From Sphingomonadaceae bacterium (lineage in GTDB: Bacteria; Pseudomonadota; Alphaproteobacteria; Sphingomonadales; Sphingomonadaceae), in NCBI GenBank assembly GCA_030147805.1, contig JASBUR010000049.1, positions 1-51,577 on the forward strand: DNA of 51,577 bases. The letters run 5' to 3'. Position numbers and translations under genes: made by a program. The notes beneath the pieces were generated by a model. That model worked only from the letters and a program-made list of their open reading frames with translations, was not told the origin of the DNA and did no database searches. Positions 1 to 9,690 of this stretch are shown here, piece after piece (the first letter of the stretch is position 1; each line of letters starts with the position of its first letter).

Positions 1-578
1 CGCAAGCCGCCGAGCGCGGCCTTTCGATGGTCGACGCGCCGGTCTCGGGCGGCGTCGCGGCGGCGAGCGGCGGCACGCTGACCTTCATGGTCGGCGGCCC
101 GGCGGACGCCTTCGCGCGCGCCGAGGCGATCCTCAAGCACATGGGCAAGGCGGTGATCCACGCCGGCGACGCGGGCGCGGGGCAGGCGGCGAAGATCTGC
201 AACAACATGCTGCTCGGCGCGACGATGGTCGCGACCTGCGAGGCGTTCGTGATGGCGGGCAAGCTCGGCCTCGACCCGCAGACCTTCTTCGACATCTCGT
301 CGAAGGCGAGCGGCCAGAGCTGGTCGATGACCAGCTATTGCCCGGTCCCCGGCCCGGTGCCGACCGCGCCGTCGAACCGCGACTATGACGGCGGCTTCGC
401 GTCGGCGTTGATGCTCAAGGATCTGAAGCTGGCGATGGAGGCAGCGAGCGGCGTCGATGCGAGCGTGCCGATGGGCGCGGCGGCCGAGAGCCTCTACCAG
501 GCCTTCGCCAACCTGGGTGGGGCGGGGAAGGATTTCTCGGGGATCATCAAGCTGCTCGATGGGAGCTGGAAGGCGTAG
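1..578 (+). CDS. mmsB: 3-hydroxyisobutyrate dehydrogenase, C-terminal part
   Basis: The gene is cut by the left window edge; it is open in frame 3 from the first base and ends at the TAG at 576-578. What is seen is the end of the NAD-binding domain (substrate motif DAPVSGGVAAA followed by GTLTFMVGG) and the helical C-terminal domain with GQAAKICNNMLLGATM, which carries the catalytic lysine of the beta-hydroxyacid dehydrogenase family. These enzymes oxidise 3-hydroxyisobutyrate to methylmalonate semialdehyde in valine breakdown. The family also contains tartronate semialdehyde reductases, but the SYCPVPGPVPTAPSNRDY stretch and the length to the end fit the MmsB branch. The start and any upstream mmsA partner lie outside the window. 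Confidence 0.86.
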   Translation, partial: QAAERGLSMVDAPVSGGVAAASGGTLTFMVGGPADAFARAEAILKHMGKAVIHAGDAGAGQAAKICNNMLLGATMVATCEAFVMAGKLGLDPQTFFDISSKASGQSWSMTSYCPVPGPVPTAPSNRDYDGGFASALMLKDLKLAMEAASGVDASVPMGAAAESLYQAFANLGGAGKDFSGIIKLLDGSWKA

Positions 579-605
579 GGGCGGATTTTTCCGCACACGC
601 CCTTG

Positions 606-785
606 TCGTCATCCCCGCGCAGGCGGGGACCCACTCCCGAACACCCCAAGCGCTCATGCTGAGCTTGTCGAAGCAGGGTTGGCGCGCTGCGCCATCGGGG
701 CAAGCTCGCCCTTCGACAAGCTCAGGGTGAGCGCAAAGGGTCGGGCTTGGTCGAAAGTGGGTCCCCGCCTGCGCGGGGATGACGA
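606..785. repeat. composite nested palindromic repeat
   Basis: The outer arms at 606-634 and 757-785 are a perfect 29-base inverted repeat (core GTCATCCCCGCGCAGGCGGG). Inside it lies a second, imperfect inverted repeat with arms near 651-677 and 709-734 (core GAGCTTGTCGAAG / CTTCGACAAGCTC). The element fills the gap between two convergent genes (mmsB and the lytic transglycosylase) and could fold into a long hairpin that ends transcription from both sides. The same outer-arm family recurs at 9599-9680 and, in short form, at 20836-20865. Open frames over this element translate to repeat-derived peptides such as VIPAQAGTH and are not genes. Confidence 0.9.
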
Positions 786-805
786 ATTTGGTTTGCCGCG
801 GCGAC

Positions 806-1993
806 CTACCGCGCCGCCAGCCGCGTCTTGGGCAGCCGTTCGACGGCGATCGCATCGGCGAGCTGCCCGACCGTCAGTGCATAATAGTTGCTGCAATTAT
901 ACCGCATGATCGGCCGGTAGTTGGCGAAGGTCAGGAAGGCGGCACCTTCGGGGCCGTCGGGCTCGATCAAGGTCGCGAGCTTGTCGTCGGGCAGCAGCGC
1001 CGCGCCGGTCGTCTCGACGCCGAGCGCGCGCCATTCGCGCATCGTCAGCCAGCGGCTGTGCCGCCAGCCGAGCCCGGCGCATTCGGTTACCGGGGTAAGC
1101 TCGCGCACCCGCTCGCGGTCGAGGTCGGCGGGTACGCTCGCTGCGACCGCCCAGGGCTCGCCCGTCTGCCAGCCCTTGCCGACGAAATAGCTGGCGATCG
1201 ACGCCAGCGTGTCGGCGCGGCTGCCCCAGATGTCGGCGCGGCCGTCGCCGTCGCCGTCGGCGGCATGCGCGAAATAGGAGGTCGGCATGAACTGCGACTG
1301 GCCGGTGGCGCCGGCCCACGAGCCGACCAGCGTGGCGCGGTCGGTCATGCCGGCATCGATCATCTTCAGCGCGGCGATCAGCTCGGCGGTGAAGAAGTCT
1401 CGGCGGCGGCCTTCATAGGCGAGCGTCGCCAGCGAGCGGACGACGTCCGAGCCACCGGGAACCGCCCCATAGGAGGTCTCGATGCCCCAGATCGCCAGCA
1501 GCATTTCGCGCGGCACGCCATATTGCAGCTCGAGGCTCGACAGCGTCGCCGACAGGTCGGAGGCGAGGCGGCGGCCGGCCTTGATTCGCGACGGCGCCAG
1601 CTGCTTGGCGCGATAGTCGGCGAACAGCAAAGGCGAGACGGCAGTGCGGTCGGGCTGCGCGCGGTCGAGCGCGATCGCGGTCGGATCCTCGGTGAGACCC
1701 TCGAGCTCGCGGTCGAGCGTCGCCTCGCTGACGCCCGCGGCACGCGCATCGTAGCGCAGGCTCTGCAGCCAGCCGTCGAAGCTGCTTTCGTCGAAGGCGG
1801 GTTTGGTGGCGACGGCGATGACGGGCGCGGGCGGCGGCGCCGGCCTGGTCACCGGTGGCGTAGCGGGCGTCGGCGCGACCGGCTGGCGCGGGGCGACCGC
1901 CCGCTCGCCGGCATCGACGACGACGCCGGTCAGCAGCCCGGCCGCGACCGTCACCAGCAAGCGGTGGGTCAGGACGGCGGTTCGACGCTGCAT
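806..1993 (-). CDS. MltB-type lytic murein transglycosylase
   Basis: This 395-residue exported enzyme would cleave the MurNAc-GlcNAc bond of peptidoglycan with formation of 1,6-anhydro-MurNAc. Residues about 8-28 form a signal or anchor segment, followed by a Pro/Ala-rich linker (about 35-65). The SLT-2/MltB catalytic domain runs from about 68 to 340, with the catalytic glutamate at E172 in AIWGIETSYG and the family motif GATGQSQFMPTSYF. The C-terminal 55 residues (NYRPIMRYNCSNYYALTVGQ) resemble the usual end of this family. The ATG at 1993 is preferred over upstream in-frame starts because GAGGAG lies a few bases before it. It is convergent with mmsB. Confidence 0.88.
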   Translation of the reverse strand: MQRRTAVLTHRLLVTVAAGLLTGVVVDAGERAVAPRQPVAPTPATPPVTRPAPPPAPVIAVATKPAFDESSFDGWLQSLRYDARAAGVSEATLDRELEGLTEDPTAIALDRAQPDRTAVSPLLFADYRAKQLAPSRIKAGRRLASDLSATLSSLELQYGVPREMLLAIWGIETSYGAVPGGSDVVRSLATLAYEGRRRDFFTAELIAALKMIDAGMTDRATLVGSWAGATGQSQFMPTSYFAHAADGDGDGRADIWGSRADTLASIASYFVGKGWQTGEPWAVAASVPADLDRERVRELTPVTECAGLGWRHSRWLTMREWRALGVETTGAALLPDDKLATLIEPDGPEGAAFLTFANYRPIMRYNCSNYYALTVGQLADAIAVERLPKTRLAAR

Positions 1994-2036
1994 CGGCGAT
2001 CTCCTCGCACCGAGGATAGCCGTCGCAAGCTTAACC

Positions 2037-2192
2037 TTAGCTGAGCAGCCCGACGTGCGCCCGCATCGTGCGGGCAATGGCCGCGTGCAGGGCGCAGCGG
2101 CCGTGCGCCGCCGGCGAGCCGTCGCTGGCCTGCGCCAGCGCCTCGTGCAGGCGGATGGCGTTGATCACCGCGGTGCGTGCCTGTTCGGACAT
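2037..2192 (-). CDS. small hypothetical protein, 51 aa
   Basis: An ATG at 2192 follows GGGGAGG at ideal spacing, which is the main reason for calling this short frame real. The product is mostly helical (SEQARTAVINAIRLHEALAQ ... HAAIARTMRAHVGLLS), with no signal peptide, membrane segment or cysteine motif. It lies between hutC and the lytic transglycosylase on the same strand, 80 bases after the hutC stop and 43 before the transglycosylase start, so it may share a transcript with either. I do not recognise a family. Confidence 0.5.
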   Translation of the reverse strand: MSEQARTAVINAIRLHEALAQASDGSPAAHGRCALHAAIARTMRAHVGLLS

Positions 2193-2272
2193 ATGAACCT
2201 CCCCATCTCCAAGGACGTCCATTCTCAGGGGCTCGCACTGAACGCCGCCTGAGCCCGATGTTCAGCGGCCGA

Positions 2273-2977
2273 TCAGGGTTCGAAGCTGTCGGAGAATTCG
2301 AAGCGGTCTCCAGGGTGGAAGAGCTCGGCGTGCGAGACGACCCGCCCGCCGCTCCAGGTCCGGCGGATCAGCAGCAGCCCGGGCGCGCCCGGCGCCATGG
2401 CGAGCAGCGCGCGCGTCCGGTCGTCGGGGATCACCGCGCGGACCTTGTGCTCGACGCGCTCGAGCGGCGCGACGCGCATCAGGACTTCGTTGGGCGTCGT
2501 CGCGGTGAAGTCGATGGTGCCATAGTCGGGCGCCGCCGCGGCCAGCACCAGCCGATCCTCGAGCTGGATCGCCACGCCATTTTCGCGGTGGACGATCAGC
2601 GAGTGGAAGACCGGCGTGCCGACGGCGACGTCGAGGCAGGCGGCCGCTTCGCGCGTGGCCTTCAACCGGCGGTTGTCGACAACGGTCGCGGCATAGGCGT
2701 GGCCGCGCGCGCGAACCTCCTCGGCGATGTTGCGCAGCTCGATGAGATGGCCCTGCGGCCGCGGCTCGGCGACGAACGAGCCGACGCCGGCGACGCCGAC
2801 CAGCACGCCGTCGCGCTTCAGTTCGCGCAGCGCGCGGTTGACGGTCATCCGCGACACGCCGAACAGCGCGCCGAATTCATGCTCCGACGACACGCGGTCG
2901 CCGGGCTTAAGCCGGCCGGCGGCGATTCCGTCGAGGATATAGGTCTTGATCGCGGCGTAGCGCGGCTCGACGAGCAT
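2273..2977 (-). CDS. hutC: HutC, GntR-family repressor of histidine utilisation
   Basis: This is a 234-residue GntR/HutC-type regulator. Residues 1-70 are the winged helix-turn-helix (RYAAIKTYILDGIAAG, then VSRMTVNRALRELKRDGVL). Residues about 90-230 are the UTRA ligand-binding domain, which in this family senses urocanate. The start ATG shares bases with the hutG stop (TGATG), so it is the last gene of hutF-U-H-G-C and translationally coupled. It is expected to bind the palindrome at 8329-8342 and so repress both hut transcripts, including its own. Confidence 0.93.
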   Translation of the reverse strand: MLVEPRYAAIKTYILDGIAAGRLKPGDRVSSEHEFGALFGVSRMTVNRALRELKRDGVLVGVAGVGSFVAEPRPQGHLIELRNIAEEVRARGHAYAATVVDNRRLKATREAAACLDVAVGTPVFHSLIVHRENGVAIQLEDRLVLAAAAPDYGTIDFTATTPNEVLMRVAPLERVEHKVRAVIPDDRTRALLAMAPGAPGLLLIRRTWSGGRVVSHAELFHPGDRFEFSDSFEP

Positions 2978-3768
2978 CAGCGTGGCGCCGCGGCCTTCAC
3001 CGCCGCGGTGAGCACGTCGGCGAGCGCGTTGCGCAGCGGCTGCGCGAAGACAGCATCGAAATCGCGCGGCGCCGCCTCGTTCATATAGGCCGCCTGCGCC
3101 AGCTCGATCTGCAGCGCGTGGATGCCCTCGTCGGGCCGGCCGTAGTGGCGCGTGATCCAGCCGCCCTTGAAGCGGCCGTCGACGACATGGGTGAAGCCAT
3201 GCCCGTCGAGCGCCTCGGTGGCGGCGGCGACGACCGCCGGGGGGCACGAACGACCGCCGTTCGTCCCGAAATTGATGTCGGGCAGCCGTCCGTCGAACAG
3301 CAGCGGGCAGTGACTGACGATCGAATGCGCGTCGAGCAGCAGCGCATAGCCGTGCCGCGCCTTCGCCGCGTCGAGCGCGGCGCGCAGCTGGCGATGGTAG
3401 GGCCGCCAATAGGCGTCGAGCCGGCGCGCGATCTCGGCCTCGTCGGGTGCCTGGCCGTCGGCATAGATCGGCTCCTTCGCGAAGGTCTGTGTCGGACACA
3501 GGCCGGTCTCGAACGAGCCCGGATAGAGCGCCGCGCCCTCCGGGTCGCGGTTGAGGTCGATCACCCAGCGCGACCAGCGCGCCGCGATCACGGTCGCCCC
3601 AAGTTCGCCGACGAAGTCGTAGAGCTTGTCGATATGCCAGTCGGTATCGCAGACGCTGCGCCCGACATCGTTGTAGCGGCCGGCAAGATCGTCGGGGAGC
3701 CGCACGCCGGTGTGCGGCATGCTGACGACGAGCGGGCCGGCGCCCTCGCGATAGTCGAAGACGCTCAT
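2977..3768 (-). CDS. hutG: N-formylglutamate amidohydrolase HutG
   Basis: The last enzyme of the five-step histidine pathway hydrolyses N-formyl-L-glutamate to glutamate and formate. The protein is 263 residues, the normal length, with no export signal. Family motifs are [13 protein letters not shown] near the N-terminus, [27 protein letters not shown] and LLLDAHSI (probable metal-binding His/Asp). It starts with ATG at 3768, overlapping the hutH stop as ATGA. The presence of HutF (deiminase) in the same operon confirms that this is the formylglutamate enzyme and not the formiminoglutamase also called HutG in other bacteria. Confidence 0.93.
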   Translation of the reverse strand: MSVFDYREGAGPLVVSMPHTGVRLPDDLAGRYNDVGRSVCDTDWHIDKLYDFVGELGATVIAARWSRWVIDLNRDPEGAALYPGSFETGLCPTQTFAKEPIYADGQAPDEAEIARRLDAYWRPYHRQLRAALDAAKARHGYALLLDAHSIVSHCPLLFDGRLPDINFGTNGGRSCPPAVVAAATEALDGHGFTHVVDGRFKGGWITRHYGRPDEGIHALQIELAQAAYMNEAAPRDFDAVFAQPLRNALADVLTAAVKAAAPR

Positions 3769-5303
3769 GCCGCGTCCGACGGCAGCACACCGCCGAGCAG
3801 CGAGCGGAACGGCCCGTTTTCCAGCCAGCCGGCAGCGGCGGCGATATCGGGCGCGAAGAAGCGGTCGCGGTCGTAGCCGGCCACATGCTCGCGCAACCCC
3901 GCCACCGCGCCTTCGAGCACCGGTGACGTGGTCAGCGGTCGGTGGAACTCGATGCCCTGCGCCGCGGCGAGCAGTTCGATCGCGACGGTGTTGATCGTGT
4001 TCTCGGCCATGTCGCCGAGCCGCCGCGCGCCATGCGTCGCCATCGACACATGATCCTCCTGGTTCGCCGAGGTCGGGATCGAATCGACGCTCGCCGGATG
4101 CGCCAGCTGCTTGTTCTCCGAGACCAGCGCCGCCGCCGACACCTGCGCGATCATGAAGCCCGAATTGAGCCCGCTGTCCTTGACGAGGAAGGCCGGAAGC
4201 CCGCTCATCTTGGGATCGACGAGCAGCGCGGTGCGCCGCTCGGAAATCGAGCCGATCTCGGCGAGCGCCAGCGCGATCTGGTCGGCGGCGAAGGCGACGG
4301 GCTCGGCGTGGAAATTGCCGCCCGACAAAATCTCGCCGGTCTCGACGAACACCAGCGGATTGTCGGTGACGGCATTGGCCTCGATCTCGAGCGTTCGCGC
4401 CGCGGCGCGAAGCACGTCGAGGCAGGCGCCCATCACCTGCGGCTGGCAGCGCAGCGAATAGGGATCCTGCACCTTGGGGTCGCCCTCGACATGCGAGGCG
4501 CGGATCGCGCTGCCGGCGAGCAGGTCGCGCAGGATCGCGGCGGTGGCGATCTGCCCCGGCTGGCCGCGCAGCGCGTGGATGCGCGCATCGAACGGCGCGT
4601 CCGAGCCCTTCATCGCGTCGACCGACATGGCGCCGGCCACCAGCCCGGCGGCGAACGCCTCCTCGGCGGCGAACAGGCCGGCGAGCGCGAGCGCCGTCGA
4701 GGCCTGCGTGCCGTTGAGCAGCGCCAGCCCTTCCTTGGGGCCGAGCACCAGCGGCGCCAGGCCCGCGTTTCGAAGCGCGTCCGCCGCGGTACGCGTCGCG
4801 CCGCCGACGCGCACCTCGCCGACGCCGATCAGCGCCGCGCTGAGGTGGGCGAGCGGCGCGAGGTCGCCGGACGCGCCGACCGAGCCCTTCGCCGGAATGC
4901 AGGGATAGATCTCGTGGACGAGCAGCGCCTGCAGCGCCTCGACCACCTGCCGCCGCACCCCCGAGGCGCCGCGCGACAGGCTGACGATCTTGAGCGCGAC
5001 GATCAGCCGGACCACCTCGTCCGCCATCAGCGTGCCGACGCCGGCGGCATGGCTCAGCACCAGATTTTCCTGCAGCTGTGCCAGCTGATCGGGCGCGATG
5101 CGCGTGTTGGCGAGCAGGCCGAAGCCGGTGTTGATGCCATAGGCGGTGGCACCGCTGTCGAGCACCTGCTGGACGACCGCCGCGCCGCGGTCGAGCTCGG
5201 CGAGGCGGTCGGCGTCGCGCGTCAGCCGCACCGGCTCGCGCAGGATGCGGCGCAGCGCCGAAAGCGTGACCGGCGCGGTGCCGATGGCGAGGTCGAAGCT
5301 CAT
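3765..5303 (-). CDS. hutH: histidine ammonia-lyase HutH
   Basis: Histidase removes ammonia from L-histidine to give trans-urocanate, the first step of the pathway. The product has 512 residues, the family's normal size. The Ala-Ser-Gly triad at 144-146 in [14 protein letters not shown] is the precursor of the autocatalytic MIO cofactor, and the N-terminal YGINTGFG motif is present. The later signature HFHAEPVAF is represented here by [12 protein letters not shown]. It lies between hutU and hutG, overlapping both with ATGA junctions. It is cytoplasmic, acting as a tetramer in known homologues. Confidence 0.96.
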   Translation of the reverse strand: MSFDLAIGTAPVTLSALRRILREPVRLTRDADRLAELDRGAAVVQQVLDSGATAYGINTGFGLLANTRIAPDQLAQLQENLVLSHAAGVGTLMADEVVRLIVALKIVSLSRGASGVRRQVVEALQALLVHEIYPCIPAKGSVGASGDLAPLAHLSAALIGVGEVRVGGATRTAADALRNAGLAPLVLGPKEGLALLNGTQASTALALAGLFAAEEAFAAGLVAGAMSVDAMKGSDAPFDARIHALRGQPGQIATAAILRDLLAGSAIRASHVEGDPKVQDPYSLRCQPQVMGACLDVLRAAARTLEIEANAVTDNPLVFVETGEILSGGNFHAEPVAFAADQIALALAEIGSISERRTALLVDPKMSGLPAFLVKDSGLNSGFMIAQVSAAALVSENKQLAHPASVDSIPTSANQEDHVSMATHGARRLGDMAENTINTVAIELLAAAQGIEFHRPLTTSPVLEGAVAGLREHVAGYDRDRFFAPDIAAAAGWLENGPFRSLLGGVLPSDAA

Positions 5304-6964
5304 TTTCCCTCCAGCGAGGGCAGGTCGAGGCCCTTGTCGCGCGCGCAGTCGATGGCGATGTCGTAGCCGGCATCGGCGTGGCGCATCACGCCGGTGCCGG
5401 GATCGTTCCACAGCACCCGCTCGAGCCGCCGCGCCGCCTCGGGCGTGCCGTCGGCGACGATCACCATGCCGGCATGCTGCGAAAAGCCCATGCCGACGCC
5501 GCCGCCATGGTGCAGCGACACCCAGGTCGCGCCGCTTGCGGTGTTGAGCAGTGCGTTCAAGAGCGGCCAGTCGGAGACCGCGTCGCTGCCGTCCTTCATC
5601 GCCTCGGTCTCGCGGTTGGGCGAGGCGACCGAGCCCGAATCGAGATGGTCGCGGCCGATGACGATCGGCGCCTTGAGCTCGCCTGACGCGACCATCTCGT
5701 TGAACTTCAGCCCGATACGGTGGCGGTCGCCAAGGCCCACCCAGCAGATGCGCGCCGGCAGCCCCTGGAAGGCGATGCGCTCGCGCGCGCTGTCGAGCCA
5801 GCGGTGGAGATGCGTATCGTCGGGCAGCAGCTGCTTCACCGCCTGGTCGGTCTTGTAGATATCCTCGGGGTCGCCCGACAGCGCCACCCAGCGAAACGGG
5901 CCGACGCCGCGGCAGAACAGCGGGCGGATATAGGCGGGGACGAAGCCGGGAAAGGCGAAGGCGTCGGCCAGTCCCTCTTCCTTGGCGACCTGGCGGATGT
6001 TGTTGCCATAGTCGAGCACCGGCACGCCCGCCTTCCAGAAGTCGAGCATCGCCTGGACATGGCCGACGATCGAGGCGCGCGCCGCCGTCTCGACCGCCTT
6101 GGGATCGGAAACGCGCTTGTCCTCCCATTCGGCGACGCTCCAGCCGGCAGGCAGATAGCCGTTGAACACGTCGTGCGCCGAGGTCTGGTCGGTGACGAAA
6201 TCGGGGCGGACGCCGCGCCGCACCAGCTCGGGCAGGATCTCGGCGGCGTTGCCGAGCAGGCCGATCGAGGTGGCGCGCTTTTCAGCGACCGCCTCGTCGA
6301 TCAGCTTCAGCGCTTCGTCGAGGTCCTCAACCGCGACATCGAGGTAGCGCGTCTGCAGCCGCTTCTCGATGCGCGAGCGCTGGCATTCGATGGTGAGCGA
6401 GGCGGCGCCCGCGAGGCTTGCCGCGAGCGGCTGCGCGCCGCCCATACCGCCGAGGCCCGACGTCAGCATCCAGCGGCCCGAAAGGTCGCCGCCGAAATGT
6501 TGGCGGCCGACCTCGACGAAGGTCTCGTAGGTGCCTTGGACGATGCCCTGCGTGCCGATGTAGATCCACGAGCCCGCGGTCATCTGGCCGTACATCATGA
6601 GGCCGGCGCGATCGAGCGCGTTGAAATGCTCCCACGTCGCCCAGCGCGGCACGAAGTTGGAGTTGGCGAGCAGCACGCGCGGCGCGTCGGGATGCGTGCG
6701 GAACACGCCGACCGGCTTGCCCGACTGGACGAGCAAGGTCTGGTCGTCCTCGAGCGTGCGGAGCGCCGCGACGATGCGGTCGAACGCCTCCCAGTTGCGC
6801 GCCGCCTTGCCGATGCCGCCGTAGACGACGAGGTCTTCGGGACGCTCGGCCACCTCGGGGTCGAGATTGTTCATCAGCATGCGCAGCGGCGCCTCGGTCA
6901 GCCACGACCTGGCGCTGATCTCGGTGCCGCGGGGGGCGCGGACGATGCGGCTGTTGCTGGTCAT
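5300..6964 (-). CDS. hutU: urocanate hydratase HutU
   Basis: Urocanase converts urocanate to 4-imidazolone-5-propionate using tightly bound NAD+ as an electrophile. The protein has 554 residues (usual about 555). The NAD-binding stretch [31 protein letters not shown] and [16 protein letters not shown] are all present. The start ATG at 6964 has GGAG about 8 bases upstream and lies 13 bases after the hutF stop. The stop overlaps the hutH start as ATGA. Confidence 0.96.
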   Translation of the reverse strand: MTSNSRIVRAPRGTEISARSWLTEAPLRMLMNNLDPEVAERPEDLVVYGGIGKAARNWEAFDRIVAALRTLEDDQTLLVQSGKPVGVFRTHPDAPRVLLANSNFVPRWATWEHFNALDRAGLMMYGQMTAGSWIYIGTQGIVQGTYETFVEVGRQHFGGDLSGRWMLTSGLGGMGGAQPLAASLAGAASLTIECQRSRIEKRLQTRYLDVAVEDLDEALKLIDEAVAEKRATSIGLLGNAAEILPELVRRGVRPDFVTDQTSAHDVFNGYLPAGWSVAEWEDKRVSDPKAVETAARASIVGHVQAMLDFWKAGVPVLDYGNNIRQVAKEEGLADAFAFPGFVPAYIRPLFCRGVGPFRWVALSGDPEDIYKTDQAVKQLLPDDTHLHRWLDSARERIAFQGLPARICWVGLGDRHRIGLKFNEMVASGELKAPIVIGRDHLDSGSVASPNRETEAMKDGSDAVSDWPLLNALLNTASGATWVSLHHGGGVGMGFSQHAGMVIVADGTPEAARRLERVLWNDPGTGVMRHADAGYDIAIDCARDKGLDLPSLEGK

Positions 6965-6977
6965 GCGGTTCTCCGGA

Positions 6978-8327
6978 TCAGATGGCGTCGCGCATCCGCG
7001 CGAGCGTGTCGGAATAGGCGCGGGCGGACTGTTCTTCATGGGCGTGGTGGCCGTCGGCGACGATGCGCCGGCCGCCGGCCCAGACCTCGCGGATCGGCGC
7101 GGCGCCGGCGTTGACGAACACCAGGCTGTCGAGCAGCGCGTCGCCGCGGCGGCCGGCGAGCTGCGGGTTGTCGGTGTCGAGCACGACGAAGTCGGCGCGC
7201 TGCCCCGCCGCGATCCGGCCCGTCGCGACGCCGGTCGGCGCGACGGCGCTGGCCGCCTGCAGCCACAGCCACGCACCGACATGCGGCTGGGCTGGGGTCC
7301 CGCTCAGCGCGCGGCGGCGCAGGCGCAGCCGGCGGCCATATTCGAGCCACCGCAGCTCCTCGCGCGCATCGACGCTGACATGGCTGTCGGAGCCGATGCC
7401 CCAGGTACCACGCGCCGCGAAATAGCCCTCGGAGTCGAAGAAACCGTCGCCGAGGTTGGCCTCGGTGGTCGGGCAGATCGCGACCGTCGCGCCTGATGCG
7501 GCGACCGTGCGGACCTCGGCCTCGGTCAGGTGCGTCGCATGCACGAGGCACCAACGCGCATCGAGATCGACCTCGCGCGCCAGCCAGTCGACCGGTCGCG
7601 CGCCGCTCCACGCCAGGCAGTCGTCGACCTCCTTCACCTGCTCGGCGATGTGGATGTGCACGGGCAGCGTGCCATCGATCGCCAGCACCGCGCGCATCTG
7701 CGCGGGCGTCACCGCGCGCAGGCTGTGGAAGCCGATCGCGAGATCGACACGTCCGCGCAGGCCTTCGATCAGCGCCGCATAGGCGTCGACGCTCTGCACG
7801 AAGCGCCGCTGCGCCGGCTCGGGCGCGCGGCCGCCGAAGCCGCTCGAGGTGTAGAGCACCGGCACCAGCGTCAGCCCGATGCCCGCAGTCGCCGCCGCTT
7901 CGACCAGCGCGTCGGCCATCACCGTCGGCGTGGCAAAGGCCCGCCCATCGACGTCGTTGTGCAGATAGTGGAACTCGCAGACGCGCGAATAGCCCGCCTT
8001 CGCCATCTCGATATAGAGCTGCGTGGCGATGGCGCGGACATCGTCGGGCGTCAGCACGCCGAGCGAGCCGTACATCGCCTGCCGCCACGTCCAGAAATCG
8101 CCGCCGCTCGGGCTGAGGATTTCGGTTGCCCCGGCGATGGCGCGCTGGAAGGCGTGGCTGTGGAGGTTGGGAATCGCCGGGACGACGGGGCCGGGCAGGC
8201 GCGCGCCGGTGCCGTCTGTGCCGACCTCCGCGAACATCCCGCCCTCGATGCGCAGACACGCGCCGTCGATCCAGCCTTGCGCTGTCCGGACGGCGGGTGC
8301 GAGGAAGTCTGCGGCCAAGCGGTGCAT
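6978..8327 (-). CDS. hutF: formimidoylglutamate deiminase HutF
   Basis: HutF hydrolyses N-formimino-L-glutamate to N-formylglutamate and ammonia, feeding HutG. The 449-residue protein is an amidohydrolase-superfamily enzyme. The metal ligands HSH lie at about residues 56-58 (IPNLHSHAF), VHIHIAEQ is the next metal or substrate histidine region, and [18 protein letters not shown] near the C-terminus carries the conserved aspartate. It is the first gene of the minus-strand operon. The ATG at 8327 is immediately next to the operator palindrome, so the leader is short or the promoter lies across that site. Confidence 0.93.
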   Translation of the reverse strand: MHRLAADFLAPAVRTAQGWIDGACLRIEGGMFAEVGTDGTGARLPGPVVPAIPNLHSHAFQRAIAGATEILSPSGGDFWTWRQAMYGSLGVLTPDDVRAIATQLYIEMAKAGYSRVCEFHYLHNDVDGRAFATPTVMADALVEAAATAGIGLTLVPVLYTSSGFGGRAPEPAQRRFVQSVDAYAALIEGLRGRVDLAIGFHSLRAVTPAQMRAVLAIDGTLPVHIHIAEQVKEVDDCLAWSGARPVDWLAREVDLDARWCLVHATHLTEAEVRTVAASGATVAICPTTEANLGDGFFDSEGYFAARGTWGIGSDSHVSVDAREELRWLEYGRRLRLRRRALSGTPAQPHVGAWLWLQAASAVAPTGVATGRIAAGQRADFVVLDTDNPQLAGRRGDALLDSLVFVNAGAAPIREVWAGGRRIVADGHHAHEEQSARAYSDTLARMRDAI

Positions 8328-8328
8328 C

Positions 8329-8342
8329 CCTGTATATACAGG
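8329..8342. promoter_or_regulatory. probable HutC operator between hutF and hutI
   Basis: CCTGTATATACAGG is a perfect 14-base palindrome in the 53-base gap between the divergent hutF and hutI genes. Known HutC sites of Proteobacteria centre on TGTATATACA, so the match is direct. One dimer bound here could block both promoters. The site is right against the hutF start codon, compatible with roadblock or promoter occlusion. Confidence 0.85.
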
Positions 8343-8380
8343 TTGTGTAGGCGCCCGCGCCGATGGAGACAAGGCACGCG

Positions 8381-9598
8381 ATGCTGACCTTCGACCTGCT
8401 GCTGATCGACTGCCACGCCGCGACGATGACGGGCGCCGAGCCCTATGGCGCGATCCCCGCCGCCGCGATCGGCATCGCCGGCGGGCGCATCGTCTGGATC
8501 GGCGCCGCTGCCGATCTGCCGCCGCACCGGGCGGCGGCGACCGAGTCGCTCGGCGGCCGCTGGGTGACGCCCGGCCTGATCGACTGTCACACGCATCTGG
8601 TGTTCGGCGGCAACCGCGCGGCCGAGTTCGAGATGCGGCTGAAGGGCGCCACCTATCAGGAGATCGCCGCGGCGGGTGGCGGCATCCTGTCGAGCGTCGC
8701 GATGACCCGCGGCGCATCGGAAGACGACCTCGTGGCCGCGACGTCACGGCGGTTGCGCGCGCTCAAACGCGACGGCGTCACCACGGTCGAGATCAAGAGC
8801 GGCTACGGCCTCGACGCCGACAGCGAGACCAAGATGCTGCGCGCCGCGCGCCGCGCCGGCGCGGCGGAGGGCGTGGGCGTCGTCACCACCTATCTCGGCC
8901 TCCACGCGCTGCCTGCGGCGTACAAGGGCCGCGCCGACGCCTATGTCGACCATGTGATCGACACCATCCTGCCGCGTGTCGCCGCCGAGGGGCTCGCCGA
9001 CGCGGTCGACGCCTATGTCGAGCCGATCGCCTTCAGCGTCGCGCAGGCGGAACGCTTCTTTGCCGCTGCGAGGGCGCTCGGTCTCAAGACCAAGCTTCAC
9101 GCCGAGCAATTCTCCGACTCGGGCGGTGCCCGGCTCGCGGCGCGCCACCGGGCGCTGTCGGCCGACCACCTCGAATATGTCGGTGAAGACGGGCTTTTGG
9201 CGCTCGCCGAGGCAGGCACCGTCGCCGTCCTGCTCCCCGGCGCCTTTCTGGCGCTGCGCGAAACGCAGCTGCCGCCGATCGAGCGGCTGCGCGCGCTCGG
9301 CATCCCGATGGCGGTCGCCACCGACTGCAACCCCGGTACCTCGCCGGTCACCTCGCTGCTCGCGGCGCTCAACCTCGCCTGCGTGCTGTTCCGGCTGACG
9401 CCCGAGGAGGCGCTGGCCGGGGCGACGTGCCACGCGGCGCGGGCGCTGGGACTTGGCGATCGCGGCACGCTGGCGGCGGGTCAGCGTGCCGACCTCGCCG
9501 TGTGGGAAGTCGAGCGCCCGGCGGAGCTCTGCTACTGGCTGGGCGCGCCGTTGCTCGACCGCAGCTATGTCGGTGGGAAACCGCTCATCCAACCATGA
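8381..9598 (+). CDS. hutI: imidazolonepropionase HutI
   Basis: HutI hydrolyses 4-imidazolone-5-propionate to N-formimino-L-glutamate, the third step of the pathway. The 405-residue amidohydrolase has its HxH metal pair at about residues 70-72 (GLIDCHTHLVFGGNR), the TYQEIAAAGGGI substrate loop, KLHAEQFSDSGG and VATDCNPGTSP with the catalytic aspartate. I chose the ATG at 8381 because AAGG lies at proper spacing; an in-frame ATG at 8363 would add six residues with no ribosome site. It is divergent from the rest of the hut genes and shares the operator with them. Confidence 0.95.
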   Translation: MLTFDLLLIDCHAATMTGAEPYGAIPAAAIGIAGGRIVWIGAAADLPPHRAAATESLGGRWVTPGLIDCHTHLVFGGNRAAEFEMRLKGATYQEIAAAGGGILSSVAMTRGASEDDLVAATSRRLRALKRDGVTTVEIKSGYGLDADSETKMLRAARRAGAAEGVGVVTTYLGLHALPAAYKGRADAYVDHVIDTILPRVAAEGLADAVDAYVEPIAFSVAQAERFFAAARALGLKTKLHAEQFSDSGGARLAARHRALSADHLEYVGEDGLLALAEAGTVAVLLPGAFLALRETQLPPIERLRALGIPMAVATDCNPGTSPVTSLLAALNLACVLFRLTPEEALAGATCHAARALGLGDRGTLAAGQRADLAVWEVERPAELCYWLGAPLLDRSYVGGKPLIQP

Positions 9599-9680
9599 TC
9601 GTCATCCCCGCGAAGGCGGGGACCCATTTCGAACAGCTCGACCGCTGCCTGGTGGATCCCCGCTTTCGCGGGGATGACGA
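9599..9680. repeat. palindromic repeat between convergent genes
   Basis: The arms at 9599-9622 and about 9657-9680 are inverted copies (GTCATCCCCGCGAAGGCGGG versus its complement with one or two changes) around a loop of roughly 35 bases. They belong to the same family as the outer arms at 606-785. The element starts directly at the hutI stop and ends ten bases before the end of the convergent amidohydrolase gene, so it is placed to act as a two-way transcription stop. Confidence 0.88.
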
Positions 9681-9690
9681 GGAAAGTCGA

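Noticed and set aside
547..855. Short frames over the palindrome at 606-785 with VIPAQAGTH-like peptides
   Set aside because: These are translations of the repeat family itself, the same peptide appearing wherever the repeat occurs, and they have no ribosome sites.
2977..5373. Long minus-strand frame covering hutG plus much of hutH in another frame
   Set aside because: Only the last 263 residues are protein-like (HutG); the rest is an Arg/Ala/Gly-rich shadow of hutH. The ATGA overlap at 3765-3768 gives the true start.
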